This document shows, piece by piece, positions 16,418 through 24,100 of a DNA stretch of 64,000 nucleotides. The DNA is from Aliarcobacter sp. (GTDB lineage Bacteria; Campylobacterota; Campylobacteria; Campylobacterales; Arcobacteraceae): the NCBI GenBank assembly GCA_028690445.1, contig JAQVBE010000001.1, positions 1 through 64,000 on the forward strand. The letters are read 5' to 3'. Both the position numbers and the translations under genes were made by a program. Under the pieces are notes generated by a model, which was given only the letters and a program-made list of their open reading frames with translations, did no database searches and was not told where the DNA came from. Each line of letters opens with the position of its first letter. The first letter of the stretch is position 1.

Positions 16418-16535
16418 AGATTAATTCTCCTGATAAAAACACACTTGTATAAAATATAATTAAAAAAGGGGAAAAAGGTTAAAATAGATAATATCAATAG
16501 CCCAAAAAATCAGACTTTAGAATTTAAGTAAGTAA

Positions 16536-16557
16536 AGTAAAAATTAAAATTTTTACT
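16536..16557. terminator. Inverted repeat after the provirus regulator gene
   Basis: AGTAAAAATT and AATTTTTACT form a perfect 10-bp stem with a 2-base spacer, 30 bases past the stop of the minus-strand regulator. It probably ends that transcript, though the stem is all but one A/T pair and the T run after it is broken. Confidence 0.45.
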
Positions 16558-16586
16558 TCAAATTTTTATTAAAAAGTTACCCACAC

Positions 16587-17144
16587 TTAACGAAATTTAC
16601 AAAAATTCTCAAAATGAGATAAATAGTCTTTTTTTTGAGAAAATGATAAATTTATTGTGCTTATAACAGATTGATAAAAAGTAAAATCATATTTACTTTT
16701 ATGCAAATCGGAAGAAATTGAATTTATAAAAGAAGAATTGTCAATTAATGAAAATAAATACTTATATTTAATGTTTGAATTTAAAATCTTATTACATTCG
16801 ACATCTCTTTTTTCTTTAGGGATTGGAAGAAGCAAATAAAAATCAGATAATTCATTTCGTTCTAAAGTAATATATATTTCTTTTAAAATTGAATAAAAAT
16901 CTATAAAAAATAATTGCAAAGTATTAGGTAACTCAATTTTATCATCAATTTGAGATTTAACAAAATTAGCAATATTATCAACATTATCTAATCTTTTAAT
17001 ACCACCAGTATTTAAAAATTCAGAAATCTCATCATCTGAAAAATATTTTATAAAAAAATTAATTATTGGTCTATTTTCTTTTTTCCAGACAAAAATTGTT
17101 TTCGGAGTGTTACCGATAAGTTGTGAAATAATCTCAGCTTTCAT
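16587..17144 (-). CDS. Provirus regulator candidate with N-terminal HTH
   Basis: A 185-residue protein. Residues 3-23 (AEIISQLIGNTPKTIFVWKKE) look like a helix-turn-helix, followed by RPIINFFIKYFSDDEISEFLNTG, a pattern seen in small regulators of Campylobacterota. The rest is predicted helical and unrecognised. It is divergent from the integrase cassette, and the shared gap carries three ATAACAT-type palindromes, one 22 bases upstream of its start. This suggests an autoregulating repressor of a lysogeny-type switch; that role is inferred. Confidence 0.55.
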   Translation of the reverse strand: MKAEIISQLIGNTPKTIFVWKKENRPIINFFIKYFSDDEISEFLNTGGIKRLDNVDNIANFVKSQIDDKIELPNTLQLFFIDFYSILKEIYITLERNELSDFYLLLPIPKEKRDVECNKILNSNIKYKYLFSLIDNSSFINSISSDLHKSKYDFTFYQSVISTINLSFSQKKDYLSHFENFCKFR

Positions 17145-17165
17145 GAATAATACCTTTAATTAAAA

Positions 17166-17270
17166 ATAACATAATGTTATCATATTTTTATAAAAAAACA
17201 AAAAAGAGTTGAATTTAAGTTAATTTTAATTAACATAATGTAATTATTTGAATGTTATAATAAATAACAT
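17166..17270. promoter_or_regulatory. Divergent switch region with repeated ATAACAT operators
   Basis: Three related sites lie between the divergent regulator and integrase cassette: a perfect palindrome ATAACAT-A-ATGTTAT at 17166-17180, a degenerate copy TTAACATAATGTAATTA at 17230-17246, and the inverted repeat ATGTTAT-AATAA-ATAACAT at 17252-17270. The spacing and sharing of half-sites suggest cooperative repressor binding over both promoters. The site differs from the TACAAA array at 16336-16417, so two regulators may be involved. Confidence 0.6.
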
Positions 17271-17336
17271 AAAGTGCATATTGTGCAATTAGTCAACCAG
17301 TAAAACCGCCAAGTAAAACTGGTTAAAAACCCTGTT

Positions 17337-17359
17337 AGGTATATGGATTATACCTTTTT
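17337..17359 (+). terminator. Leader hairpin followed by a T run
   Basis: AGGTATA-TGGAT-TATACCT followed by TTTTG lies 22 bases before the start of the first plus-strand provirus gene. It is intrinsic-terminator-shaped and sits inside the leader, so it may attenuate the integrase cassette. An upstream AACCAG/CTGGTT inverted repeat (about 17295-17324) could be an alternative structure. Confidence 0.4.
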
Positions 17360-17380
17360 GAAAATTAAAAAGGAAATAAA

Positions 17381-17644
17381 ATGAACTCAAAACACTTCAA
17401 ATTCGATAACATCGAAAATACATCAATAGAAATATTCAACACAGCTCAAAAAGTAGCTGCAACTTATAACGAAGAAGTAATCTACATCGAAATTATAATC
17501 ATTCAAAACATAATGGAAATTGACTTTCACAAAGAATACAAAGCTGAATATATCGGGATAAATACTTGCAGAAGTACATATCAAGAATTCACAAAATTTC
17601 AAGAAAATTTCATAAATCTATTAGAAATTAAAAAAAGAAGTTAA
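17381..17644 (+). CDS. Small provirus protein of unknown function
   Basis: An 87-residue soluble protein starting MNSKHFKFDNIENTS, with a beta-like EEVIYIEIIIIQNIMEIDF centre and a basic C terminus (LLEIKKRS). AAAAAGG lies upstream of the ATG. It is the first gene of the plus-strand cassette and ends 2 bases before the next. I do not recognise it; an early regulator or anti-repressor is only a positional guess. Confidence 0.65.
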   Translation: MNSKHFKFDNIENTSIEIFNTAQKVAATYNEEVIYIEIIIIQNIMEIDFHKEYKAEYIGINTCRSTYQEFTKFQENFINLLEIKKRS

Positions 17645-17646
17645 TT

Positions 17647-17853
17647 ATGTTTTTTTTAAGAGAAATAGCTAAAAAATTAGGAATAACAGAAACTAGATTA
17701 AAAAGAATAAAATATTTTGAAAAAAACCTGATTGAAAAAAAAGAATTAGAAAATTTAAAAGAATTTTTTGAAAAAAAGAATACAAATTATGGATTAGTTA
17801 AAGCGCGTAAAATTGAAAAAATTCTAAGAAATCTTGAAAATAAGGTGGCTTAA
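17647..17853 (+). CDS. Small HTH-type DNA-binding protein
   Basis: A 68-residue highly basic protein. Residues about 5-25 (REIAKKLGITETRLKRIKYF) form a helix-turn-helix of MerR/excisionase type, followed by a charged coil of Lys/Glu. It ends LENKVA, and its stop codon is followed at once by the start of the next gene in the string AAGGTGGCTTAAAATG. The same junction recurs at the end of the 18531-18863 gene. It may be a transcriptional regulator or a recombination directionality factor. Confidence 0.65.
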   Translation: MFFLREIAKKLGITETRLKRIKYFEKNLIEKKELENLKEFFEKKNTNYGLVKARKIEKILRNLENKVA

Positions 17854-17854
17854 A

Positions 17855-18538
17855 ATGAGCGTTAAAGCCTTAAATCAAGCATTTGAAACAAAATTAAATG
17901 GAAATCTAAAGCTAGTATTACTAGCTCTTGCAGATTGTGCAGATGATAATATGCAATGTTTCCCAAGTTATGCACATATTGCTAAAAAAGCAAGTGTGAG
18001 TGTATCAACAGCTAAAAGAACTGTAGAGAAACTGGAAAAAATAAAAGCGTTGAAAAAAATAAACAGATTCAAAAAGGGAAAGAAGGAACAAACAAGCAAT
18101 ATATATACGCTTACGATAGGTAGTATCAATATGACCTTAGGTCAAAATGACACAACGGGTGGTGTCACAGCTATGATACAAGGTGGTAGCACTAGTGATA
18201 CTAGGGGTGGTGTCACAGCTATGACCTACGAACCATCATCTCTTAATCATCAGATAATCTCTCTCAAGGAAGAAGAGAGAGAAAATTTTTCAAATTTCAA
18301 ATATTTTAGAGAATTTTGCATAAAAAATTATGAAAAAGTAAAATTCAATATACCTGTATCAGTAGATAATTTAAAAGCAAATACACAAATTACAATAACA
18401 GCTAGTGGATATTTACATAATTTATCAATTGGCAAAGATTTTGAAAAAGAAAGAGCCATGAAAATATGGAATTTTATGTACGAACGTAAAGAAAAAATTA
18501 TTGAATTAATTATGAAAGGAAATTTAAAAAATGTTTGA
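17855..18538 (+). CDS. HTH_36-type (replication/regulatory) phage protein
   Basis: A 227-residue protein counted from ATG 17855, which has AGGTGG upstream; the in-frame ATG at 17834 lies inside the previous gene. Residues about 1-90 are a winged helix of the HTH_36 kind (LKLVLLALADCADDNMQCFPSYAHIAKKASVSVSTAKRTVEKLE), seen in phage replication-initiation and plasmid proteins. A linker of three 8-residue repeats (GGVTAM type, about 102-125) joins it to a helical C-terminal domain. The coding repeats are 24-bp direct repeats in DNA and may be binding sites. Replication initiator or regulator; the presence of a separate HUH Rep makes its job uncertain. Confidence 0.65.
   Translation: MSVKALNQAFETKLNGNLKLVLLALADCADDNMQCFPSYAHIAKKASVSVSTAKRTVEKLEKIKALKKINRFKKGKKEQTSNIYTLTIGSINMTLGQNDTTGGVTAMIQGGSTSDTRGGVTAMTYEPSSLNHQIISLKEEERENFSNFKYFREFCIKNYEKVKFNIPVSVDNLKANTQITITASGYLHNLSIGKDFEKERAMKIWNFMYERKEKIIELIMKGNLKNV
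18158..18229 (+). repeat. Three tandem 24-bp in-frame repeats (iteron-like)
   Basis: Units start at 18158, 18182 and 18206, each beginning GGTGGT. Units 1 and 3 share their first 19 bases exactly (GGTGGTGTCACAGCTATGA), and unit 2 is diverged. A weaker fourth copy may precede them. They encode GGVTAMIQ, GGSTSDTR and GGVTAMTY in the linker of the HTH_36 protein. The arrangement recalls origin iterons within the phage lambda O gene. Confidence 0.7.
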
Positions 18539-18863
18539 GAGTTTAGAAAATACCCTAATGGAAATTAACAAAGAATTAAAACTTTACAGAAAATTATTTG
18601 AATTGATTTTCGATAATTTAAGAACAAGAAGTCAAGTTGCAAAATATCTACGAGTAGACCAAAAGACTGTTTATAACTGGACGAAAGACGGAACATTTGA
18701 AGAAGGAATTCATTTTATAATTGATAAAAATGGAAAAAAAGAATATATCCCAAATGGAATAATTGAATTTGAAGAAAAAATGAAAAATAAAAAAATAGAG
18801 ATTAAAAAAGTTGAAAAGCAAATAAACCCAATAGCATCAAAATTCTTGAATAAAGTGGCTTAA
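18531..18863 (+). CDS. Small HTH protein before the integrase, candidate excisionase
   Basis: A 110-residue protein with a helix-turn-helix at about 35-60 (RSQVAKYLRVDQKTVYNWTKDGTF) of the MerR/excisionase-like kind that also reads a wing (IHFIIDKNGKKEYIPNGII). The start overlaps the previous gene by 8 bases, and the protein ends FLNKVA one base before the integrase ATG. Its place just upstream of int suggests a recombination directionality factor or an int regulator. Confidence 0.62.
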   Translation: MFESLENTLMEINKELKLYRKLFELIFDNLRTRSQVAKYLRVDQKTVYNWTKDGTFEEGIHFIIDKNGKKEYIPNGIIEFEEKMKNKKIEIKKVEKQINPIASKFLNKVA

Positions 18864-18864
18864 A

Positions 18865-20019
18865 ATGGAAAACATTAAATATATATATGGAGATTTAAAA
18901 TTCACGATTAAAGAACAATTTGGACATTGGTATTTAGATTTTTATTCAACTTCAGGAAAAAGACAAAGAGGTAGTACAAAATTAAAAGCGACAGTTGAAA
19001 ACTTAAAAATCATTAAACGACAAGTAATACCTGATATTTATTTAGGAATAGGAAAAGAGCCTATTCCTGTAGAAAAAGAAATTAAAAATTGGGTGTTAGA
19101 AGATTTTGCGATAGAATTTTTTGAACTGAAAAAAAATAAAATTAGAAAACATACCCTTGACAGAAATATTATGCATTTCAATAAGCACATTTCGCCATAT
19201 TTTGGAAAAAGAGAATTAAACAATTTAACAGCTTTAGAAATTGAAAGGTGGCAGAATGAATTAGAAAAGAAATATAAGAGTTCAACTATTATTAAATTAA
19301 GAACTATCTTTTCAGAAATTTTAAAAAAAGCAAAAGATAACGATTTAATAGATAGAAATATTTTTGAAAAAGTACAAGCTCCTAAAAATAAGAATACTTT
19401 AGAAGTAAATCCATTTACAGAAAAAGAATTAAATAAAATAATTTTAAATGCAAATGGCTACATGAAAAATTTTATTCAATTCATGGTAGCCAGTGGAATG
19501 CGTCCTGGAGAAATAGTAGCATTGAAATGGAGTGATATAGATTTTGAAAGAAAAAAAATTGATATAGAAAGAACAAGAATACGTTTGATAAAAAAAGGAG
19601 AAATAGAAAATGGTGAAGTAAAAACAGTTTCTAGTGAAAGAGGAGCAGACATGCTTATTCTAGCAGAAGAAGCATTATTAAAACAAAAAGAATTAACTTC
19701 TGAATATGAATATGTATTTATCAATCAATCGAAAAGACCTTTTTATAGCCATGATATTATAGGATTGAATTTTCGTAAGATTTTGAAAAAAAGTGAAATA
19801 AAAGAAAGACCATTATACAATCTACGACATACTTTTGCTTCACAATTGATATCAAAAGGTGCAGATATTACTTGGGTATCTAAAATGCTAGGGCATAAAG
19901 ATATAACTATCACATTAAAAGTTTATACAAAATTTATTAAAGAAGATGATGAAGTAAGAATTAAAAAAATAGCCCAAATGGACAAGTTTATGGTCAAGTT
20001 AGAAAATAGAGATAATTAG
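18865..20019 (+). CDS. int: Tyrosine recombinase integrase
   Basis: A 384-residue phage-type integrase. The N terminus (about 1-70) is an arm-binding-like domain, residues about 80-175 a SAM-like core-binding domain, and the rest the catalytic domain. Catalytic residues are R213 (SGMRPGE), R321 (LYNLRHTFAS), H344 (MLGHKD) and Y354 (LKVYTKF). The usual first His of box II is Tyr (Y318), a common variant. It lies 31 bases from the right attachment repeat, as expected for the enzyme that inserted this element. Confidence 0.95.
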   Translation: MENIKYIYGDLKFTIKEQFGHWYLDFYSTSGKRQRGSTKLKATVENLKIIKRQVIPDIYLGIGKEPIPVEKEIKNWVLEDFAIEFFELKKNKIRKHTLDRNIMHFNKHISPYFGKRELNNLTALEIERWQNELEKKYKSSTIIKLRTIFSEILKKAKDNDLIDRNIFEKVQAPKNKNTLEVNPFTEKELNKIILNANGYMKNFIQFMVASGMRPGEIVALKWSDIDFERKKIDIERTRIRLIKKGEIENGEVKTVSSERGADMLILAEEALLKQKELTSEYEYVFINQSKRPFYSHDIIGLNFRKILKKSEIKERPLYNLRHTFASQLISKGADITWVSKMLGHKDITITLKVYTKFIKEDDEVRIKKIAQMDKFMVKLENRDN

Positions 20020-20023
20020 AATA

Positions 20024-20043
20024 CCTATAAATAGGGATTAAAA
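20024..20043. repeat. Candidate integrase arm-type site, right
   Basis: CCTATAAATAGGGATTAAAA just after the integrase stop matches the block at 7510-7529 near the left end. An overlapping AATACCT/AGGTATT inverted repeat (20020-20049) could also act as an integrase terminator. Confidence 0.4.
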
Positions 20044-20050
20044 GGTATTT

Positions 20051-20074
20051 ATTAGTATCTTATTCGTAAGATAC
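20051..20074. repeat. Right attachment site core (attR), in the 3' end and terminator of a host gene
   Basis: The 24-bp core is identical to 7479-7502. On this side the hairpin is longer: 20051-20062 pairs with 20067-20078 as a perfect 12-bp stem with a TTCG loop, so the pre-insertion site was probably a bidirectional terminator. The core includes the last four codons and stop of the minus-strand gene at 20060-20323, so insertion leaves that protein unchanged. Confidence 0.88.
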
Positions 20075-20323
20075 TAATTCTTGTTTAAATTTTTCTTGAT
20101 TTAATTTTTTACAAGCAACTTTATAGTGTTTTTGTATAGCTTCTTCATCTTCTTTTACAAGAGTTTTAATCTCTTCAATATCTTTTCCTTCTTCAATGGC
20201 AACAAAAATCTTATACTCTTTTTTTGTAAATTTTCTTTTTAAGATTTCTTGTATTTGTTCATCTGATCTTAATGTTCCAACAAGTTTATCAATATGTTTT
20301 AATAATGATTTTGTAAAATTCAT
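20060..20323 (-). CDS. Small sigma-factor-like/HTH protein of unknown function
   Basis: An 87-residue charged helical protein. The segment FTKKEYKIFVAIEEGKDIEEIKTLVKEDEEAIQKHYKVACKKLN (about 33-75) resembles a sigma-region-4 or LuxR-like helix-turn-helix, but no family can be named. AAAAGGA precedes the ATG, and it starts 10 bases after surE ends, so it is the last gene of the pfpI-patatin-dnaE-surE operon. Its final codons and stop lie in the provirus attachment core. Confidence 0.7.
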   Translation of the reverse strand: MNFTKSLLKHIDKLVGTLRSDEQIQEILKRKFTKKEYKIFVAIEEGKDIEEIKTLVKEDEEAIQKHYKVACKKLNQEKFKQELVSYE

Positions 20324-20333
20324 TTTTTTCCTT

Positions 20334-21122
20334 TTAATTCTTTAGCCAAGATTCGATGGCTTTTATATCATTGTAAGAAGTCATATCAAGCATAATTGGT
20401 GTAATTGATACATAATCTGCTTTTATTGCTTCAAAGTCGCAATCTTTGTTTAAAGAGGGTTTCCAAATTAATGGATGTAATCCAATCCAATAATACTCTT
20501 CACCTCTTGGATTTAGATGTCTGTGAGTGTCATTTCCATACTCTCTAAAACCAGCTTTTGTAACTTTTAAACCTTTACACTCAATAGTCTTTATTGGTGG
20601 AATATTAACATTTAAAAACTTTCTTTCGTCTAATGGGAAATTATTACTTAATATTTTAGACGCAAGTTCCACTATAACCATCTTTGCAAGGGCAAAATCC
20701 CAATCGGTTTTTATATCTTGACACAAATCATTACATACTTGCGAAATGGCAATTGCTGGGATTCCATGAATCACAGCTTCCATGGCACCTGCTGCTGTTC
20801 CACTATATGTAATATCTTCTCCCATATTTGCACCAATATTTATTCCACTAATTACTAAATCAGGTTTAAATCCATCTTTAAATAAATTGCTAACTGAAAT
20901 AAAAATGCAATCAGTTGGGCTTCCATCATCAATTTTGTAAAAATCATCTTCAACACAAACCATTCTTAATGGTCTTTCTAAAGTTAAAGAGTGACCACAA
21001 GCTGATTTGTTTTTTGCAGGTGCCACAACTGAAATTTTCGCAATTGGTGTTAATGCTTCAATAAGTGCTTTTAATCCAATTGCATCAAATCCATCATCAT
21101 TTGTTAGTAGGATATGTTTCAT
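20334..21122 (-). CDS. surE: 5'/3'-nucleotidase SurE
   Basis: A 262-residue metal-dependent nucleotidase that dephosphorylates nucleoside monophosphates. The metal site DDG in LLTNDDGFDAIGL (D8, D9) is present. So are the Ser-containing NKSACGHSLTL loop and the Asn in LVISGINIGANMGEDITYSGTAAGAMEA. The C-terminal YVSITP-x-DMTSY block is also conserved. It overlaps dnaE by 4 bases and is translationally coupled to it. Confidence 0.96.
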   Translation of the reverse strand: MKHILLTNDDGFDAIGLKALIEALTPIAKISVVAPAKNKSACGHSLTLERPLRMVCVEDDFYKIDDGSPTDCIFISVSNLFKDGFKPDLVISGINIGANMGEDITYSGTAAGAMEAVIHGIPAIAISQVCNDLCQDIKTDWDFALAKMVIVELASKILSNNFPLDERKFLNVNIPPIKTIECKGLKVTKAGFREYGNDTHRHLNPRGEEYYWIGLHPLIWKPSLNKDCDFEAIKADYVSITPIMLDMTSYNDIKAIESWLKN

Positions 21123-24100
21123 GCTACTATATAAACTCCTTCTAGTTGTTGGATTAAATTTTCTACTTGTGAGGTTACTTTAAATCCTGTTTCAAGTTCT
21201 AAATCAGCAAGTTTTGATTTTATTAAAAGCTTTAATTCTCTTTTGCCTTGATTGTTTGCCACAATATCAAATAGTTTGTACATCAAATTTTCGTCATTTG
21301 AAAAGGGAATTGCTATTGTTAATGGCGGTTCAACAACTTCTTTTTGTTTTGTTTTGATTTTTTCGTTTTTAGCTTCTTTTATGCTTTCTATTTTTAGAAT
21401 ATTCATTCTTGTAAAATTTTCATCTTTTGAAATTCTTACTTTAAAAGCTATTGGTTCATTTAAATCATAATCTTCTTTTAACTCTTTTAATCTATCTTCA
21501 AAAAGCATAAGTTCGATTGTTCCATGAAAATCCATGATAGTTGCAATTCCAAATTTATTACCTTTTTTTGACATTCTTTCTGCGATATTTTCAATCTTTC
21601 CTACAAATAAAGCTTGACTTCCATCTTCAAGTTCATCAATTTGAGAGGATAAAGTATAATTGATTTTATCAAGTTGTTCCCTATATTCATCAAGTGGATG
21701 CCCTGAAACATAAAATCCTAAAGAGGCTTTTTCAAGTTCTAAAATCTCTTTTGCTTCAAACTCTGGAAGATGTTCAAGTTCAATATCAATTTTTGTAAGT
21801 TCATCACTATCTCCAAAAAGTGAACCTGTTGCCATTTTTTTCGCAGTTGCTGCTTTTCCAACAGTTTCAACAATTTTTTCAATTTGATTAAGAAGTGATT
21901 GTCTTGAATAACCAAAACCATCAAAAGCTCCAGCTTTTGTCAAAGATTCAATTACTCTTTTATTTACTTTACTTCCATCAATTCTTGAAATAAAATCACC
22001 TAAATCTTTGAATAATCCACCTTCGTTTCGGGCTTTTAAAATAGAATTAATAGCCACATCCCCCGCACCTTTAATAGCACCCATTCCAAACATTACTACT
22101 TCTTCTCCTTCTATCTTTTTAGCTGAAAATACTAAATCTGATTTATTAATATCAGGTGGAAATAAATCCAGTCCTAATCTTTTTACTTCATCCACATATT
22201 TTACAACTTTATCTGTATTGTCTTTTTCAAGGGTTAAAAGTGCTGCCATAAATTCTGATGCATAATATTTTTTTAAATATGAAGTATAAAAAGTAACTAG
22301 AGCATAGGCTGCTGAGTGAGATTTATTAAATCCATACCCCGCGAATTTTACAATCAAATCAAATAGTTCTTCACAGTGAGCTTTTTGGTAACCTTTTTTT
22401 ACTCCACCAATAGCAAATTCATCTTTAAGTTTATCCATCTCTTCTTTGATTTTTTTACCCATAGCTCGTCTTACTAAGTCTGCGCCTCCTAGTGAAAAGC
22501 CTCCGATAGTTTGAACAATTTGCATAACTTGCTCTTGATAAACAATAACTCCATAAGTTGTTTCAAGAATAGGTCGAAGAGGTGCATCAAATTCATCATA
22601 GAAGTAGTTGATTTCAGCACGACCATGTTTTCTATCAATAAAGTCATCAAGCATTCCTGATTCCATTGGACCTGGTCTATAAAGCGCAAGAACGGCGATA
22701 ATATCCTCAAAATTTGATGGCTTCAATCTTTTACATAAATCTTGCATACCATCAGACTCGATTTGAAATAGTCCCATCGTATTTCCAGTTTGAATTAGGT
22801 CATAAACGCCTTTATCATTTACATCAGCTGTGATAAAATCTACTCTTTTACCGTGTCTTTGTTCAATTAATTTATTTGCTTCTTCAATAACTGTTAGGGT
22901 TTTTAAACCCAAGAAGTCGAATTTGATTAAATCCACATCTTCAACATATTTACCATTATATTGGGTTGCAAGAGTATCTAATCCACTTGGTTTAAATAAA
23001 GGCGTTTTTTTCCATAAAGGTTCATTTGAAATAACAACACCAGCTGCGTGAGTTCCTGCATTTCTATTTAATCCTTCTAATGCAAGGGCATATTCCCAAA
23101 CTCTTGCTGCTTGTGGATCTGCATCACAAAGTTCTTTTATTTTTGGTTCTTTTTCATATGAACTTGTAAGATTTATTCCTAATTCATCGGGAATTAGTTT
23201 TGCCATTGCATCAGCTCTTGCATATGGCATATCAAGAACTCTTGCAACATCTCGGATAACTCCTTTTGCTAGAAGTTTACCAAAGGTAATAATTTGAGCA
23301 ACGTTCGCTCGACCGTATTGTTGAACAACATAATCAATAATTTCACCTCGTCTAGCTTGACAAAAGTCCATATCAATATCGGGCATTGATATTCTCTCTG
23401 GATTTAGAAATCTCTCAAAAAGTAAACCATATGGAATAGGGTCAATATCCGTAATTTTTAAAGAAAAGGCAACTAAACTTCCAGCTGCTGACCCCCGTCC
23501 AGGACCCACTGGAATTCCCATTTTTTTTGCAACTATTACGAAATCCCAAACAATTAACATATATCCTGGAAATCGCATATTATTTATAATCTCAATTTCA
23601 ACTTCAAGTCTATCTCTGTATTCTTGATGATGTTCAGGTGGAACAATTTTTAATCTATCCTCTAAACCAATTCTACATTCATGGATAAATAAAACTTTAT
23701 CATTTTCTAATGAATATTCAACCTCTGGTTCTGGAAGAGTTAGATTCGCTTCAGCAGATTTTTGTCTTGTAAATTTAAAATTTGGAGGAGTTGGATTCCC
23801 TAATTTTATAGTTAAATTACATTTATCAGCTATCTCTTGTGTGGCTTCCAAAGCTTCTGGAATATCTGCATATAGTTTTGCGATTTGTTCTGGTGATTTT
23901 AGATAAAACTCATGAACACTATGTCTTAATCTTTTTGGATCATCATAAAGTTTATTCATTGCAATACACATAAAAGCTTCGTGTGCATCGGCATCTTTTT
24001 GCTCTAAGTAGTGAGTATCATTTGTAGCAACAACTTTTATTCCAGTCTCTTTTGAAATTCGTAAAATTTGGTCATCCACAAAATGTTGGTCACCAATTCC

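Larger units (their letters stand above)
7479..20074. mobile_element. Integrated filamentous (inovirus-like) provirus
   Basis: A 12.6-kb element between two perfect 24-bp direct repeats (7479-7502 and 20051-20074). It holds the filamentous-phage hallmarks in a conserved order on the minus strand: candidate ssDNA-binding protein, tiny coat proteins, long signal-peptide-bearing adsorption protein, pVI-like membrane protein, Zot/pI morphogenesis ATPase and secretin. An HUH replication endonuclease is transcribed the same way further down. A plus-strand cassette with small HTH proteins ends in a tyrosine integrase next to the right repeat. All reading frames look intact, so it may be functional. 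It is longer than classical 6-9 kb filamentous phages, partly through its integration module, its own secretin and several extra genes. Confidence 0.9.

Noticed and set aside
18158..18229. CRISPR-like repeats
   Set aside because: The three units are contiguous 24-bp coding repeats without spacers. I saw no CRISPR array or cas gene anywhere in the window.
18865..20019. Integrase as an inactive pseudogene because box II begins with Tyr rather than His
   Set aside because: This change is common in active phage integrases, and R213, R321, H344 and Y354 are all present.
20020..20049. Second terminator after the integrase (AATACCT/AGGTATT)
   Set aside because: The stem is short with a long loop and overlaps the arm-site candidate. 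The attR hairpin just beyond is the better terminator.
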